From assembly GCA_902789415.1 (NCBI GenBank), contig CADAOD010000025.1, positions 1 through 37,367 of the forward strand: 37,367 nt of DNA. The letters run 5' to 3'. The notes under the pieces are model-generated. The model had not been told where the DNA came from. It made no database searches and saw nothing but the letters and a program-made list of their open reading frames with translations. The stretch is from an uncultured Prevotellaceae bacterium. Its GTDB lineage: Bacteria; Bacteroidota; Bacteroidia; Bacteroidales; Bacteroidaceae. This document shows positions 1-7,638 of this stretch, piece after piece; within the stretch, counting starts at the first letter, position 1, and each line of letters starts with the position of its first letter. The position numbers and the translations under genes were made by a program.

Positions 1-1
1 T

Positions 2-1168
2 GGTTCACCCGCTGGGACCAGTGCCTCTGGCAACACCAATGTGACAGCCTACTATAACAACAATAAACACTACGCGACCATCAGTGCTCCCTTCGAAGGT
101 GCGGTTACTGTAACAGGACAGTTTTTCAAAGATTTTATTAATAACCAATACACCCTAGAAATCAACTGCATGGAGAATCTTGTGGCAATTAGCGACGACA
201 AGACCGAGGCCACGATAAAGATGCCGACCAGCGACGTGGACGTCAGCTACGAGCTGGTGCGCGACATCACACAGAAGGTGAATGTAGAGACACGCATCGA
301 CGGCGCAGCCACCGAGCGCATACGCATAGCTAAGGACAACGATGGGCACTATAAGTTTGCGACCAAACAGGGCTGGCAGTTTGCAGCCGTAGATAAGTTG
401 GACAACAACAAGGATCTGACTAACGGCGAGCTGACCTACACTCTGAAGATGAAGGTGGGCGACGAGTATGTGGCCAAGAACTTTGACACCGAACTCTGCC
501 CAGGCACATGGCGCCTGGAGGCTACGGCTAACGAGGGCAAGCCATACGACGGCACAGCCTACGGCCCCGACATTGAGCTGTACGCTGGCTACGAGATTAC
601 CGTACCTGCTGGCGAGTATGCCACCTTCTACAAGGACGAGAACCTTTACACCGAGGACGAGAATGCCGAGCTGTACACCATCAGCGAGGTTAACGCCACA
701 CAGGCTGTGCTGAGCAACGCCGTACAGATTATGCCTAAGAACACCCCAATGCTGGTTTACAACAAGGGTACCGAGGAAAAGACCTTCCTGCTGATACCTA
801 CAGAGGACGAGGCTAACCTGGTAACTGCAGCTAACGAGTTTAAGGGTACACTCAGCACTATGGGCATGCCTGGCAGCACAAGCATTACCGACTACTACGT
901 ATGCACCGGTAAGGCATTCCGCTGGGTAAAGAACGCAGGCACTATAGGCGCTAACAAGTGCTGGCTGCAGATAGGCGAACAGCCTGCCACAACACGTGCT
1001 AACACACGTAGCATTGTAGGCGGCGGCAACACCACTGGCATCGACGGCATTGAGAACGATGAATCGGCTGTAGAGGGCTACTACGACCTGAACGGACGTA
1101 AGCTGCAAGGCAAGCCTACACGTGGTGGTATCTACATCCAGAACGGACGAAAGGTGATTGTTAGATAA
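2..1168 (+). CDS. Secreted Prevotella-type repeat protein, C-terminal part (5' end outside window)
   Basis: The reading frame is open from base 2, so the start and any signal peptide lie upstream of the window; about 388 residues are visible. Early in the visible part a block ends in KMPTSDVDVSYELV, resembling the divergent InlB B-repeat (Flg_new_2-like) pattern of Bacteroidota surface proteins. A second region (about 190 to 320) has the layout seen in the C-terminal half of the next gene: a short strand with ATFY, a run ending in an AxLYTI-type strand, and a PxNTPMLVYN turn. The last 40 residues carry GIDGIE followed by YYDLNGRKLQG and GGIYIQNGRKV, a tail very common on exported Prevotella proteins and thought to be a sorting or surface-retention signal. 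Function is unknown. Codon use matches the neighbours. Confidence 0.8.
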   Translation, partial: GSPAGTSASGNTNVTAYYNNNKHYATISAPFEGAVTVTGQFFKDFINNQYTLEINCMENLVAISDDKTEATIKMPTSDVDVSYELVRDITQKVNVETRIDGAATERIRIAKDNDGHYKFATKQGWQFAAVDKLDNNKDLTNGELTYTLKMKVGDEYVAKNFDTELCPGTWRLEATANEGKPYDGTAYGPDIELYAGYEITVPAGEYATFYKDENLYTEDENAELYTISEVNATQAVLSNAVQIMPKNTPMLVYNKGTEEKTFLLIPTEDEANLVTAANEFKGTLSTMGMPGSTSITDYYVCTGKAFRWVKNAGTIGANKCWLQIGEQPATTRANTRSIVGGGNTTGIDGIENDESAVEGYYDLNGRKLQGKPTRGGIYIQNGRKVIVR

Positions 1169-1188
1169 TTGAAATTTAAAAATTTTAA
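1168..1188 (+). repeat. AT-rich junction spacer with 7-bp period
   Basis: Directly after the upstream stop, units attgaaa, tttaaaa and attttaa run head to tail at 7-bp spacing before the next gene. The same style of spacer recurs at 2484, 3803 and 23317, each just before an ATG. No Shine-Dalgarno sequence is present. Confidence 0.4.
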
Positions 1189-1200
1189 ATGATAACAAAT

Positions 1201-2481
1201 ATGAAAAAGATATTATCAGTATTAGCATTAGGACTGGTGGCGCTAACAGCAAGTGCCGTTATACCTACCAAATATGCCCTTACAAAGGCAGCTAACGCCA
1301 ACGGCACCATGACCCTTAAGGTTGACGATGCCGAGGTTACCGAGGCTGCAGAGGGCACCACAGTAACCGTGATAGTAGCTCCTGCCAACGGCTATCTGAC
1401 AACTGCCGTTTCGGGGCGACTGTACACCGATTGGGGCAGCGCCAAAACACGCGGCACAAACTTGGGCGTTGACGAGATTTTTGTTGCCACCAAGGTAACT
1501 GGCGTTACTAACACCTACACCTTTAAAATGCCAGCTTCGGCCGTTGAGGTGAGTGCTACCTTTACCAGCACCACCATGGACGTGGACACTAAGGAAACCG
1601 AAAACGAGAATAAAAACGTTGACGACGTAACAGCTACCATCAGCCCATCGACCGACGAAGAGCCGACGGTTGAAAACGGTGTGCTGGTAATCCCTGTTAC
1701 AGTAACCGGCGTAAACATCCCCGACCAGGCTGACGCCACCACTACCGACAAGAAGAATGTAACGGTTTACATTTCGGGCGAGATAGTAAGCGCCGACGGT
1801 AAAACCAAGATGGTGGTAACAAGCATTGCTGCCAATGCCTTTAAGGGCAGCGACGACAGCGATACACGCGTAACTACCGTGGTACTGCCCGAGACCGCCA
1901 AGCCTATCGAGATTGCCGATGGTGCCATGAAGGTTGACGACCTACTGCTTAACGTGGTAACACCACTGAGCATGCTGGATGATTACGCCCTGATGACATC
2001 GCTGAAGGAAAACTACGAGGCCACCAAGGTAACGGCTACAGCCACACCAAAGAACAAGTACTGGACATTCTCGAGCGGTGTGGATTGCACCCTGCCCGAA
2101 GGTATCGATGCCTTTATAGCCATCTACACAGGCGGAGTGATACGCATAGTACCACTGAGCGAGGACGATATGAAGCTGGCCGACAACCGTCGCGGTATTA
2201 AGGCTAACAATGGCGTGCTGCTGGCTTGCACCAACAACAAGGGTGGCGACGCCTATACGTTTACTGCCAGTCCGGGTAATCAGCTTTCGGGTGCCACCAT
2301 CGCTACTACCGATGCTAACAGCTTTGCAGGCAACTGTCTGGTACCAGTTATCGAGGGCATGCACTTTGACAGCGAAAGCTATCTCATCTTGAAGAATAAT
2401 GAGTTCTTCCACATCGATCCAAACATCAACACCAAGGTGCCTGCTTGCAAGGCGGTGTTTAGCATGGCGAAAGCGAAGTGA
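1201..2481 (+). CDS. Secreted protein with InlB B-repeat-like domain, function unknown
   Basis: Start chosen at the ATG giving MKKILSVLALGLV, a clear Sec signal peptide (cleavage probably near ALTASA, residue 19); an ATG 12 nt upstream would only add MITN. The mature protein is about 407 residues. Residues 30 to 120 contain a beta-rich block closing with YTFKMPASAVEVSATF, the hallmark ending of the divergent InlB B-repeat. Residues 120 to 230 are Thr/Val-rich and adhesin-like. The C-terminal half (about 270 to 425) resembles the C-terminal domain of the preceding protein (strand WTFSS, a run with AFIAIY, a NNGVLLA turn), but without the NGRK tail. The neighbours upstream and downstream are also exported, suggesting a surface-protein cluster. 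Substrate or partner is not recognisable. Confidence 0.82.
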   Translation: MKKILSVLALGLVALTASAVIPTKYALTKAANANGTMTLKVDDAEVTEAAEGTTVTVIVAPANGYLTTAVSGRLYTDWGSAKTRGTNLGVDEIFVATKVTGVTNTYTFKMPASAVEVSATFTSTTMDVDTKETENENKNVDDVTATISPSTDEEPTVENGVLVIPVTVTGVNIPDQADATTTDKKNVTVYISGEIVSADGKTKMVVTSIAANAFKGSDDSDTRVTTVVLPETAKPIEIADGAMKVDDLLLNVVTPLSMLDDYALMTSLKENYEATKVTATATPKNKYWTFSSGVDCTLPEGIDAFIAIYTGGVIRIVPLSEDDMKLADNRRGIKANNGVLLACTNNKGGDAYTFTASPGNQLSGATIATTDANSFAGNCLVPVIEGMHFDSESYLILKNNEFFHIDPNINTKVPACKAVFSMAKAK

Positions 2482-2483
2482 GA

Positions 2484-2515
2484 ATTAAAGATTAAAAATT
2501 GAAAATTTTGAGATT
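2484..2515 (+). repeat. Junction spacer of 7-bp ATTNAAN units
   Basis: The 34-nt gap contains attaaag, attaaaa and attgaaa in tandem, then attttgagatt directly before the ATG at 2516. The 7-bp period matches the spacers at 3803 and 23317. Confidence 0.45.
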
Positions 2516-2926
2516 ATGAGAAAGAAAATATTTAGCATATTGATGATGGCTGGGGCGCTGGTAGCAGGAACTACGGCGCTGAGCAGCTGCGGCAACGAAG
2601 ATAACTTCTGGACTGAGGCTGTGCATATTTACGGTCAAGCCGTACAGGGCAACGAGGCTTACCTGGAGACAGGCGCAACAATGCAGCTGAGAGCCACCAA
2701 CGGATTTTTGATTCATGGAACAGGCTTTAGGTGGGAGAGCAGCAATCCTGCAGTAGCCACTGTAAGTGACAGCGGACTGATAACAGCCGTGAGCGAAGGC
2801 ACAGCCGTGATAACCGTCTACACCACTGGCGATGCGGTTATTAACAAAGGTTGCATAACGGTTTATGTAAGCAACAAAGCAATTAGTATTGGTAGCGGCA
2901 ACGTAGATCAATCTGCCGCCGAATAA
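2516..2926 (+). CDS. Lipoprotein with a bacterial Ig-like (Big_2) domain
   Basis: The 136-residue product begins MRKKIFSILMMAG with a hydrophobic stretch and lipobox LSSC (Cys25), so it should be lipid-anchored in the envelope. Residues 40 to 125 form one Big_2-type fold: LETGATMQLRA, then the diagnostic SSNPAVATVSDSGLITAV and EGTAVITVYTT. Such domains are structural or adhesive and carry no catalytic residues. The acidic residues after the Cys (GNEDNFWTE) fit a Bacteroidota lipoprotein export signal. It follows the two secreted-protein genes with 34 nt spacing and is closed by a good terminator, so it is probably the last gene of that unit. What it binds cannot be told. Confidence 0.88.
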   Translation: MRKKIFSILMMAGALVAGTTALSSCGNEDNFWTEAVHIYGQAVQGNEAYLETGATMQLRATNGFLIHGTGFRWESSNPAVATVSDSGLITAVSEGTAVITVYTTGDAVINKGCITVYVSNKAISIGSGNVDQSAAE

Positions 2927-2966
2927 AATAGATTTTTCAAACTTTTTTAAGTTAAACCAAACCGCG

Positions 2967-3004
2967 AGTGCCCCACGTTGCGATAACGCTGGGCACTTTT
3001 TTTT
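2967..3004 (+). terminator. Rho-independent terminator after the secreted-protein cluster
   Basis: Arms agtgccc (2967-2973) and gggcact (2991-2997) pair perfectly and are followed by a run of T. It lies 40 nt after the lipoprotein stop and just ahead of the next promoter. Confidence 0.85.
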
Positions 3005-3012
3005 ACTATTTA

Positions 3013-3044
3013 TTTGGTATTTCGCTCAATTTGCACTATCTTTG
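3013..3044 (+). promoter_or_regulatory. Bacteroidota promoter for the glycosyltransferase operon
   Basis: TTTG at 3013-3016 and TATCTTTG at 3037-3044 are separated by 20 bp, matching the Bacteroidota -33/-7 consensus. Transcription should begin near 3050, which rules out a start upstream of the ATG at 3065. Confidence 0.8.
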
Positions 3045-3064
3045 CAGCGTTTAAATGTAAAAGT

Positions 3065-3814
3065 ATGAAGCAAAGCGATAGTATAGTTATCATACCAACC
3101 TATAATGAGAAGGAGAATATCGAGAAAATCATTCGCGCGATATTCGGGTTGGAGAAGAGTTTCCATATACTGGTGATCGACGATGGATCGCCTGATGGCA
3201 CGGCTGCCATTGTGCGTAGCCTGATGTCCAACGAGTTTGGCGGACAGCTGCATCTGGTGGAGCGTAGCGGCAAACTGGGACTGGGCACGGCTTACATTGC
3301 CGGCTTTAAGTGGGCTCTGGAGCGCGACTACGAGTACATATTTGAGATGGACGCCGACTTTAGTCACGACCCCAACGACTTGCCACGCCTGTATGCAGCC
3401 TGCAAAGACGAGGGCTACGATGTGGCTATCGGCAGCCGTTACGTGAGCGGCGTGAACGTGGTTAACTGGCCTATCGGACGTGTACTGATGAGCTACTTTG
3501 CATCAAAATACGTGCGCTTGGTAACGGGCTTTAACGTACACGACACTACTGCCGGATTTAAGTGCTACAAGCGTCGCGTGCTGCAGACCATCGAGTTGGA
3601 TAAGATTCGCTTTAAGGGCTATGCCTTCCAGATAGAAATGAAGTACACCGCCTACAAGATTGGCTTTAAAATTAAGGAGGTGAGTGTTATCTTTGTGAAC
3701 CGACAGGAGGGTGTGAGCAAGATGAGCGGTGGCATATTCGGCGAGGCATTCTTTGGCGTAATGAAACTGCGCTGGGACGGATGGACGAGACGCTATCCGA
3801 AGATTGAACATTGA
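3065..3814 (+). CDS. Polyprenol-phosphate mannosyl/glycosyltransferase, GT2 (DPM1-like)
   Basis: The family transfers a sugar, usually mannose from GDP-mannose, to a polyprenyl phosphate at the inner face of the membrane, for later use in glycoprotein or glycan assembly. The 249-residue product has the GT-A signature: VIIPTYNE (8-15), VIDDGSPDGT (37-46), a GLGTAY loop and the metal-binding DAD (96-98) inside FEMDADFSHDP. The later HDTTAGFKCY and GYAFQIEM motifs are typical of DPM1-like enzymes. There is no C-terminal membrane domain, so it is the short soluble or peripheral type. Start at 3065 follows a strong promoter. It leads an operon with an acyltransferase and a phosphoesterase. The sugar donor cannot be fixed from sequence. 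Confidence 0.9.
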   Translation: MKQSDSIVIIPTYNEKENIEKIIRAIFGLEKSFHILVIDDGSPDGTAAIVRSLMSNEFGGQLHLVERSGKLGLGTAYIAGFKWALERDYEYIFEMDADFSHDPNDLPRLYAACKDEGYDVAIGSRYVSGVNVVNWPIGRVLMSYFASKYVRLVTGFNVHDTTAGFKCYKRRVLQTIELDKIRFKGYAFQIEMKYTAYKIGFKIKEVSVIFVNRQEGVSKMSGGIFGEAFFGVMKLRWDGWTRRYPKIEH

Positions 3815-3833
3815 CCATTGAACATTGAACATT
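3803..3833 (+). repeat. Four tandem ATTGAAC heptamers at a gene junction
   Basis: Units at 3803-3809, 3810-3816 (one change, attgacc), 3817-3823 and 3824-3830 are followed by att and the ATG at 3834. The second unit supplies the TGA stop of the upstream gene. Each unit carries TGA and 7 is not a multiple of 3, so successive copies put a stop in different frames. Confidence 0.8.
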
Positions 3834-4595
3834 ATGCTTAAGATACTATATAGAATCTACCAGTTTATTGTGTGCTTGCCTGGAATAGTGCTGATAACGA
3901 TAATTACAGCACTCGAGGTGGGCATTGGTACTACCATAGGCAACGGCCACTTCTGGGGCTACTGGCCCGGATACATGTGGGGAAAAATCATCCTGAAAAT
4001 GTTCCTGATACCGGTAAAGGTTGAGGGGCGCGAACATCTGGAAAAGAACCAGAGCTACGTGTTTGTGGCCAACCATCAGGGATCGTTCGACATATTCCTG
4101 ATTTACGGACATCTTAACCGCAACTTTAAGTGGATGATGAAACAGGCGCTGCGCAAGATACCATTTTTGGGCTATGCGTGCGAAAAAAGTCACCAGATAT
4201 TTGTGGATAAGCGCGGACCCAGCAAGATACGTAAGACCTACGACAATGCGCGCGAGATATTGAAGAAGGGCTACAGCGTAACGGTATTCCCTGAGGGCGC
4301 ACGCACGTTTACCGGACATATGGGCGTGTTCAGAAAGGGCGCCTTTGCACTGGCCGACGAACTGCAGTTGCCCGTAGTTCCGCTTACTATCAACGGATCG
4401 TTCGACATACTGCCACGCATGAAGGGCTTTAACTTTGTGAACTGGCACCCGATGACACTGACCATACACGAGCCTATCTACCCCGTAGGACAGGGTCCTG
4501 AGAACGTAGAGGCTACGCTGCGACAGGCTTACGACTCGGTGATGTCGGCACTCGACCCTAAATACCAGGGCTTTGTAGAGAATCCCGATCAATGA
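3834..4595 (+). CDS. 1-acyl-glycerol-3-phosphate acyltransferase-like protein (PlsC family)
   Basis: Members transfer an acyl chain to a lysophospholipid or related acceptor at the inner membrane. The 253-residue product has an N-terminal membrane helix (about 10-30), block I NHQGSFD (80-86, the H-x4-D catalytic pair), and block III FPEGARTF (152-159), which binds the phosphate. The conserved VPLTING segment follows. ATG 3834 is preferred over the TTG at 3825, which lies inside the heptamer array. The 3' end overlaps the next start by ATGA, so the two are translationally coupled. It could be the housekeeping PlsC or a paralogue that acylates a glycolipid; the glycosyltransferase upstream makes the second option worth considering. 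Confidence 0.9.
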   Translation: MLKILYRIYQFIVCLPGIVLITIITALEVGIGTTIGNGHFWGYWPGYMWGKIILKMFLIPVKVEGREHLEKNQSYVFVANHQGSFDIFLIYGHLNRNFKWMMKQALRKIPFLGYACEKSHQIFVDKRGPSKIRKTYDNAREILKKGYSVTVFPEGARTFTGHMGVFRKGAFALADELQLPVVPLTINGSFDILPRMKGFNFVNWHPMTLTIHEPIYPVGQGPENVEATLRQAYDSVMSALDPKYQGFVENPDQ

Positions 4596-5521
4596 TTTAC
4601 ATCCGATTTATCATCATCACGGTGCTATTTTTGATAGCACTTACTGCCACTACCATCTGGGCCTATAAGCGCCGACAGAAGCTGGTATTGGCCGGTGCTG
4701 TCGTGGTGTGGTATATAGCGCTGTACGGCACGTTTATCGGATTCCAGAAGCTGGAGGTGAACCATCAGACATACACATCGGCCGAGCTGCCGAAGGCTTT
4801 CGACGGCTATAAGATAGTGCTCTTTTCGGATGCACATGTAGGCAGCTATAGGGGCATGAACGAGTGGCTGCTGCAACGTACGGTTGACTCGATAAACGCA
4901 CAGAAGCCCGACATGATTGTGTTTACTGGCGACCTGCAGAACGTAAACCCGCAGGAGATAGCCGACCACATGAGCACGCTGAGCCAACTGAAGGCAAAGG
5001 ACGGCGTGTACAGCGTGCTGGGCAATCACGACTACGATAAGTATCTGTTGGAGAAGGATGGGCTGAACACGATGCCTTGTGCCGAAACGATAGCGCTTGA
5101 GAAGCGCATGGGCTGGCACCTGCTGCAGAACGAGAACTGCACCATTAAGCGTGGTAACGACAGCTTAACGATAGCAGGCCTGGACAATGATGGCGACGGC
5201 AAACGATTCCCACAGCGAGGCGACGTAAAAAAGGCGCTACAGGGCGCTTCACCGTTTGTGATTATGCTGGAGCACGACCCGAGTGCATGGCGACGCAAGA
5301 TACTGCCCGATGGGCGCGCACAGCTAACGCTGAGCGGACATACACACAACATGCAGTTTGCGCTGTTTGGTTGGGCACCTATGAAGTTGACGGGCAAGGA
5401 GATTAACGGCTGGTACGAGGAAGGCCGTCAATCGTTGTTTGTAACGGCAGGCTTAGGCGGATTGATTCCGTTCCGCTTTGGTGCCACAGGGGAGATTGTG
5501 GTACTTACATTACACATTTAG
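4592..5521 (+). CDS. Membrane-anchored calcineurin-like metallophosphoesterase
   Basis: This 309-residue protein has two N-terminal membrane helices (about 3-23 and 30-50) and a catalytic domain with all metal-site motifs: FSDAH (78-82), GDLQN (113-117), GNHDY (144-148), EHDP (227-230) and GHTH (249-252). This is the YkuE-like class, whose members act on phosphodiester or pyrophosphate bonds of lipid-linked or periplasmic substrates, usually with Mn or Fe. It overlaps the acyltransferase by 4 bp, so the two are co-expressed. The last 12 bp overlap the convergent gene on the minus strand. A lipid substrate is inferred from the operon, not shown. Confidence 0.9.
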   Translation: MIYIRFIIITVLFLIALTATTIWAYKRRQKLVLAGAVVVWYIALYGTFIGFQKLEVNHQTYTSAELPKAFDGYKIVLFSDAHVGSYRGMNEWLLQRTVDSINAQKPDMIVFTGDLQNVNPQEIADHMSTLSQLKAKDGVYSVLGNHDYDKYLLEKDGLNTMPCAETIALEKRMGWHLLQNENCTIKRGNDSLTIAGLDNDGDGKRFPQRGDVKKALQGASPFVIMLEHDPSAWRRKILPDGRAQLTLSGHTHNMQFALFGWAPMKLTGKEINGWYEEGRQSLFVTAGLGGLIPFRFGATGEIVVLTLHI

Positions 5522-6325
5522 CCATTTACGGAGCACTTCGGCGGGGACGGCGCGGCGGCGGGCGTAATCCTGGAGTTGGTCTTCGCCAATTTTACCAATG
5601 GCAAAATAACGGGCTTTGGGATTGGATATCATCATGCCACTCACACTGGCATGAGGCTTCATGGCACCGCTCTCAGTAAGGCGTATGCCAATCTGTTTCA
5701 TATCCAATATCTCATCTAACAGAAAATTCAAACTGGTGTCGGGCAACGAGGGATAGCCCACAGCAGGGCGGATGCCCTGGAACTTCTCAATCAGCATATC
5801 CTCGATGCTCAGCTGCTCATCCTTAGCATAACCCCAATACTCTTTGCGTACCTGTTCGTGCAGGCGTTCGGCAGCGGCTTCGGCCAAACGGTCGGCAAGC
5901 AGCTGGGTGAGCATCTTCTGATACACATCGCCATCAAAATCGGTCTCTAAGCCAATATCAACGGTGGTGGCGAACAAGCCAAGCTTGGACGCCTTGGGCG
6001 AAATAAAATCGGCTAAGCACATAAACGGGGGATTGCCTTGCTGCTGGCGCAGACAGGGGATGGAGGCTACACGCACGGGGTGCTTAACGCCACAATCGGG
6101 GCACAGCTGGGTGCGGTAAATCTCGATATCATCATCCTGACTACGGGCATCGAACAACTCGAACACGGCATGCACCTGGTACTGGCCGTCGAGCTCATGC
6201 AGCTTGGCAAGGGCCTCACGCTGCATGCGCTGCTTCTCGGACTCGTCCTTTACCTGCCAGGCAAAGTAGTAGTACACCCAGTTTATATAGGGCACCAACT
6301 CGGATATGCGGTAGGTAATCTTCAT
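5510..6325 (-). CDS. Stand-alone cobalamin-dependent methionine synthase reactivation domain
   Basis: The 271 residues correspond only to the C-terminal AdoMet-binding reactivation domain of MetH, which re-methylates the oxidised B12 cofactor using S-adenosylmethionine and a flavoprotein electron donor. Evidence: RISELVPYINWVYYYFAW at the N-terminus, the AdoMet loop RPAVGYPSLPD (186-196, with the conserved Arg, Ala, Gly and Tyr), LTESGAMKPHASVSG, and RYFAIGKIGEDQLQDYA. The rest of MetH (homocysteine, folate and B12 domains) is not in this window. A separate reactivation subunit is known in split MetH systems such as Thermotoga. A CPDC pair (75-78) in the insert is unusual. The start overlaps the stop of pyrC by ATGA; the 3' end overlaps a convergent gene by 12 bp. 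Confidence 0.88.
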   Translation of the reverse strand: MKITYRISELVPYINWVYYYFAWQVKDESEKQRMQREALAKLHELDGQYQVHAVFELFDARSQDDDIEIYRTQLCPDCGVKHPVRVASIPCLRQQQGNPPFMCLADFISPKASKLGLFATTVDIGLETDFDGDVYQKMLTQLLADRLAEAAAERLHEQVRKEYWGYAKDEQLSIEDMLIEKFQGIRPAVGYPSLPDTSLNFLLDEILDMKQIGIRLTESGAMKPHASVSGMMISNPKARYFAIGKIGEDQLQDYARRRAVPAEVLRKWLNV

Positions 6326-7638
6326 CGGAACTGAACGGGTTGGCCGATATAGTTAGTATCAACAACGCCATCCTTGTAAACGGTATGACCGTTGCAAAGG
6401 GTTTGCTCAACACGCCACAGGAAGGTATGGTTCTCCATAGGGCTCCAACCACACTTGCTCTGGATAACATCCTTGGTAACGGTCCAAGCGGCATTAGGAC
6501 GCACAATCACGATGTCGGCCTGATAGCCCTCACGCAGATAGCCACGGTTGCGTACCTGGAACAAATCGGCGGGGCGATGGCACATCAGCTCAACTAAACG
6601 CTCGATGGTGAGCACACCCTTATCAACCAACTCTAACATGGTTACTAACGAGAACTGCAGCATGGGCATGCCACTGGCAGCCTTACAGCAGCCTCCCTCC
6701 TTCTGTTCTAACAGGTGGGGAGCATGGTCGGTACCAATAACGGCGATACGTCCATCGGCAGCAGCCTGGCGCAAGGCATCGCGATCGGCAGCCGACTTGA
6801 TGGCAGGGTTGCACTTGATACGGGTGCCTAAGGCTGTGTAATCGCGATCGCAGAAATAGAGGTGCGAGGGCGTAACCTCGGCAGTGATGCCATCGGTTAA
6901 CAGTTCCAACTCCTTAGCCGTAGTAAGATGGGCGATGTGCAGGTGGGCGTGGTGCTTCAGGGCCAGCTCTACAGCCAACTTGGTGCTCTGATAGCAGGCC
7001 TCAGCGCTACGAATCTCGGGGTGATGGGTTACCTTAGGGTCGTCGCCATACAGGCGCTTAGCCTCGGCCATATTGCGGTTAATCATGTCGGTATCCTCGC
7101 AATGCACCATGATAGGCATCTGGGCGGTAGAGAATATCTTTTCTAACGCCTCACGACGATCTACGAGCATGTTACCCGTTGAACTGCCCATGAAGAGCTT
7201 GATGCCAGGAATACGATGCACATCGAGCTGCGAAAACAGATCGACATTATCGTTGGTGGCACCGAAAAAGAAACTGTAGTTGACGTGACTTTTCTGAGCG
7301 GCTAACTGAAACTTCTCGTTGAGGGCCTCGAGCGTGGTAGTCTGCGGCACGCAATTGGGCATATCGAAATAGGTGGTAACGCCACCTGCAGCTGCTGCCC
7401 TACTCTCGCTGTCGATATCGGCCTTGGCGGTTAAGCCGGGCTCACGAAAGTGCACATGATCATCAATCAGACCGGGGAGTACGAAACATCCCGAAGCATC
7501 AATTACTTCGTCGAATGATGCGTTCGGGACGGTGTTTCCTTCTACAATCTTAGTTATCTTAGAATCTTCGACGATGACAGAACCGTCGAATTTGTTAGCT
7601 TCGTTAACGAGCGTTCCGTGTAGAATCAGGCGTTTCAT
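6322..7638 (-). CDS. pyrC: Dihydroorotase
   Basis: This enzyme interconverts carbamoyl aspartate and dihydroorotate, step three of pyrimidine synthesis, in the cytoplasm. The 438-residue length fits the class I type. The zinc ligands are visible: HVH (61-63) in DDHVHFREPGL, the carboxylated Lys147 in IKLFMGSS, His179 in VHCED, the HIAH segment (234-237) and Asp304 in GTDHAPH. It sits between a lipoprotein gene, whose 3' end overlaps the pyrC start by 35 bp, and the MetH reactivation gene, coupled by ATGA. The ATG giving MKRLILHGTL is the natural start, so the 35-bp overlap looks real. Confidence 0.95.
   Translation of the reverse strand: MKRLILHGTLVNEANKFDGSVIVEDSKITKIVEGNTVPNASFDEVIDASGCFVLPGLIDDHVHFREPGLTAKADIDSESRAAAAGGVTTYFDMPNCVPQTTTLEALNEKFQLAAQKSHVNYSFFFGATNDNVDLFSQLDVHRIPGIKLFMGSSTGNMLVDRREALEKIFSTAQMPIMVHCEDTDMINRNMAEAKRLYGDDPKVTHHPEIRSAEACYQSTKLAVELALKHHAHLHIAHLTTAKELELLTDGITAEVTPSHLYFCDRDYTALGTRIKCNPAIKSAADRDALRQAAADGRIAVIGTDHAPHLLEQKEGGCCKAASGMPMLQFSLVTMLELVDKGVLTIERLVELMCHRPADLFQVRNRGYLREGYQADIVIVRPNAAWTVTKDVIQSKCGWSPMENHTFLWRVEQTLCNGHTVYKDGVVDTNYIGQPVQFR

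Noticed and set aside
155-1252. Long open frame antisense to the first secreted protein (365 codons)
   Set aside because: It mirrors the codon pattern of the sense gene, has no promoter and its product (Cys- and Val-rich) resembles no family; the sense frame has clear domains. The same reasoning removes other long antisense frames, such as 3846-4592 and 27164-27952.
3803-3833. CRISPR-like repeat array
   Set aside because: Units are 7 bp, contiguous and without spacers; no cas genes are present.
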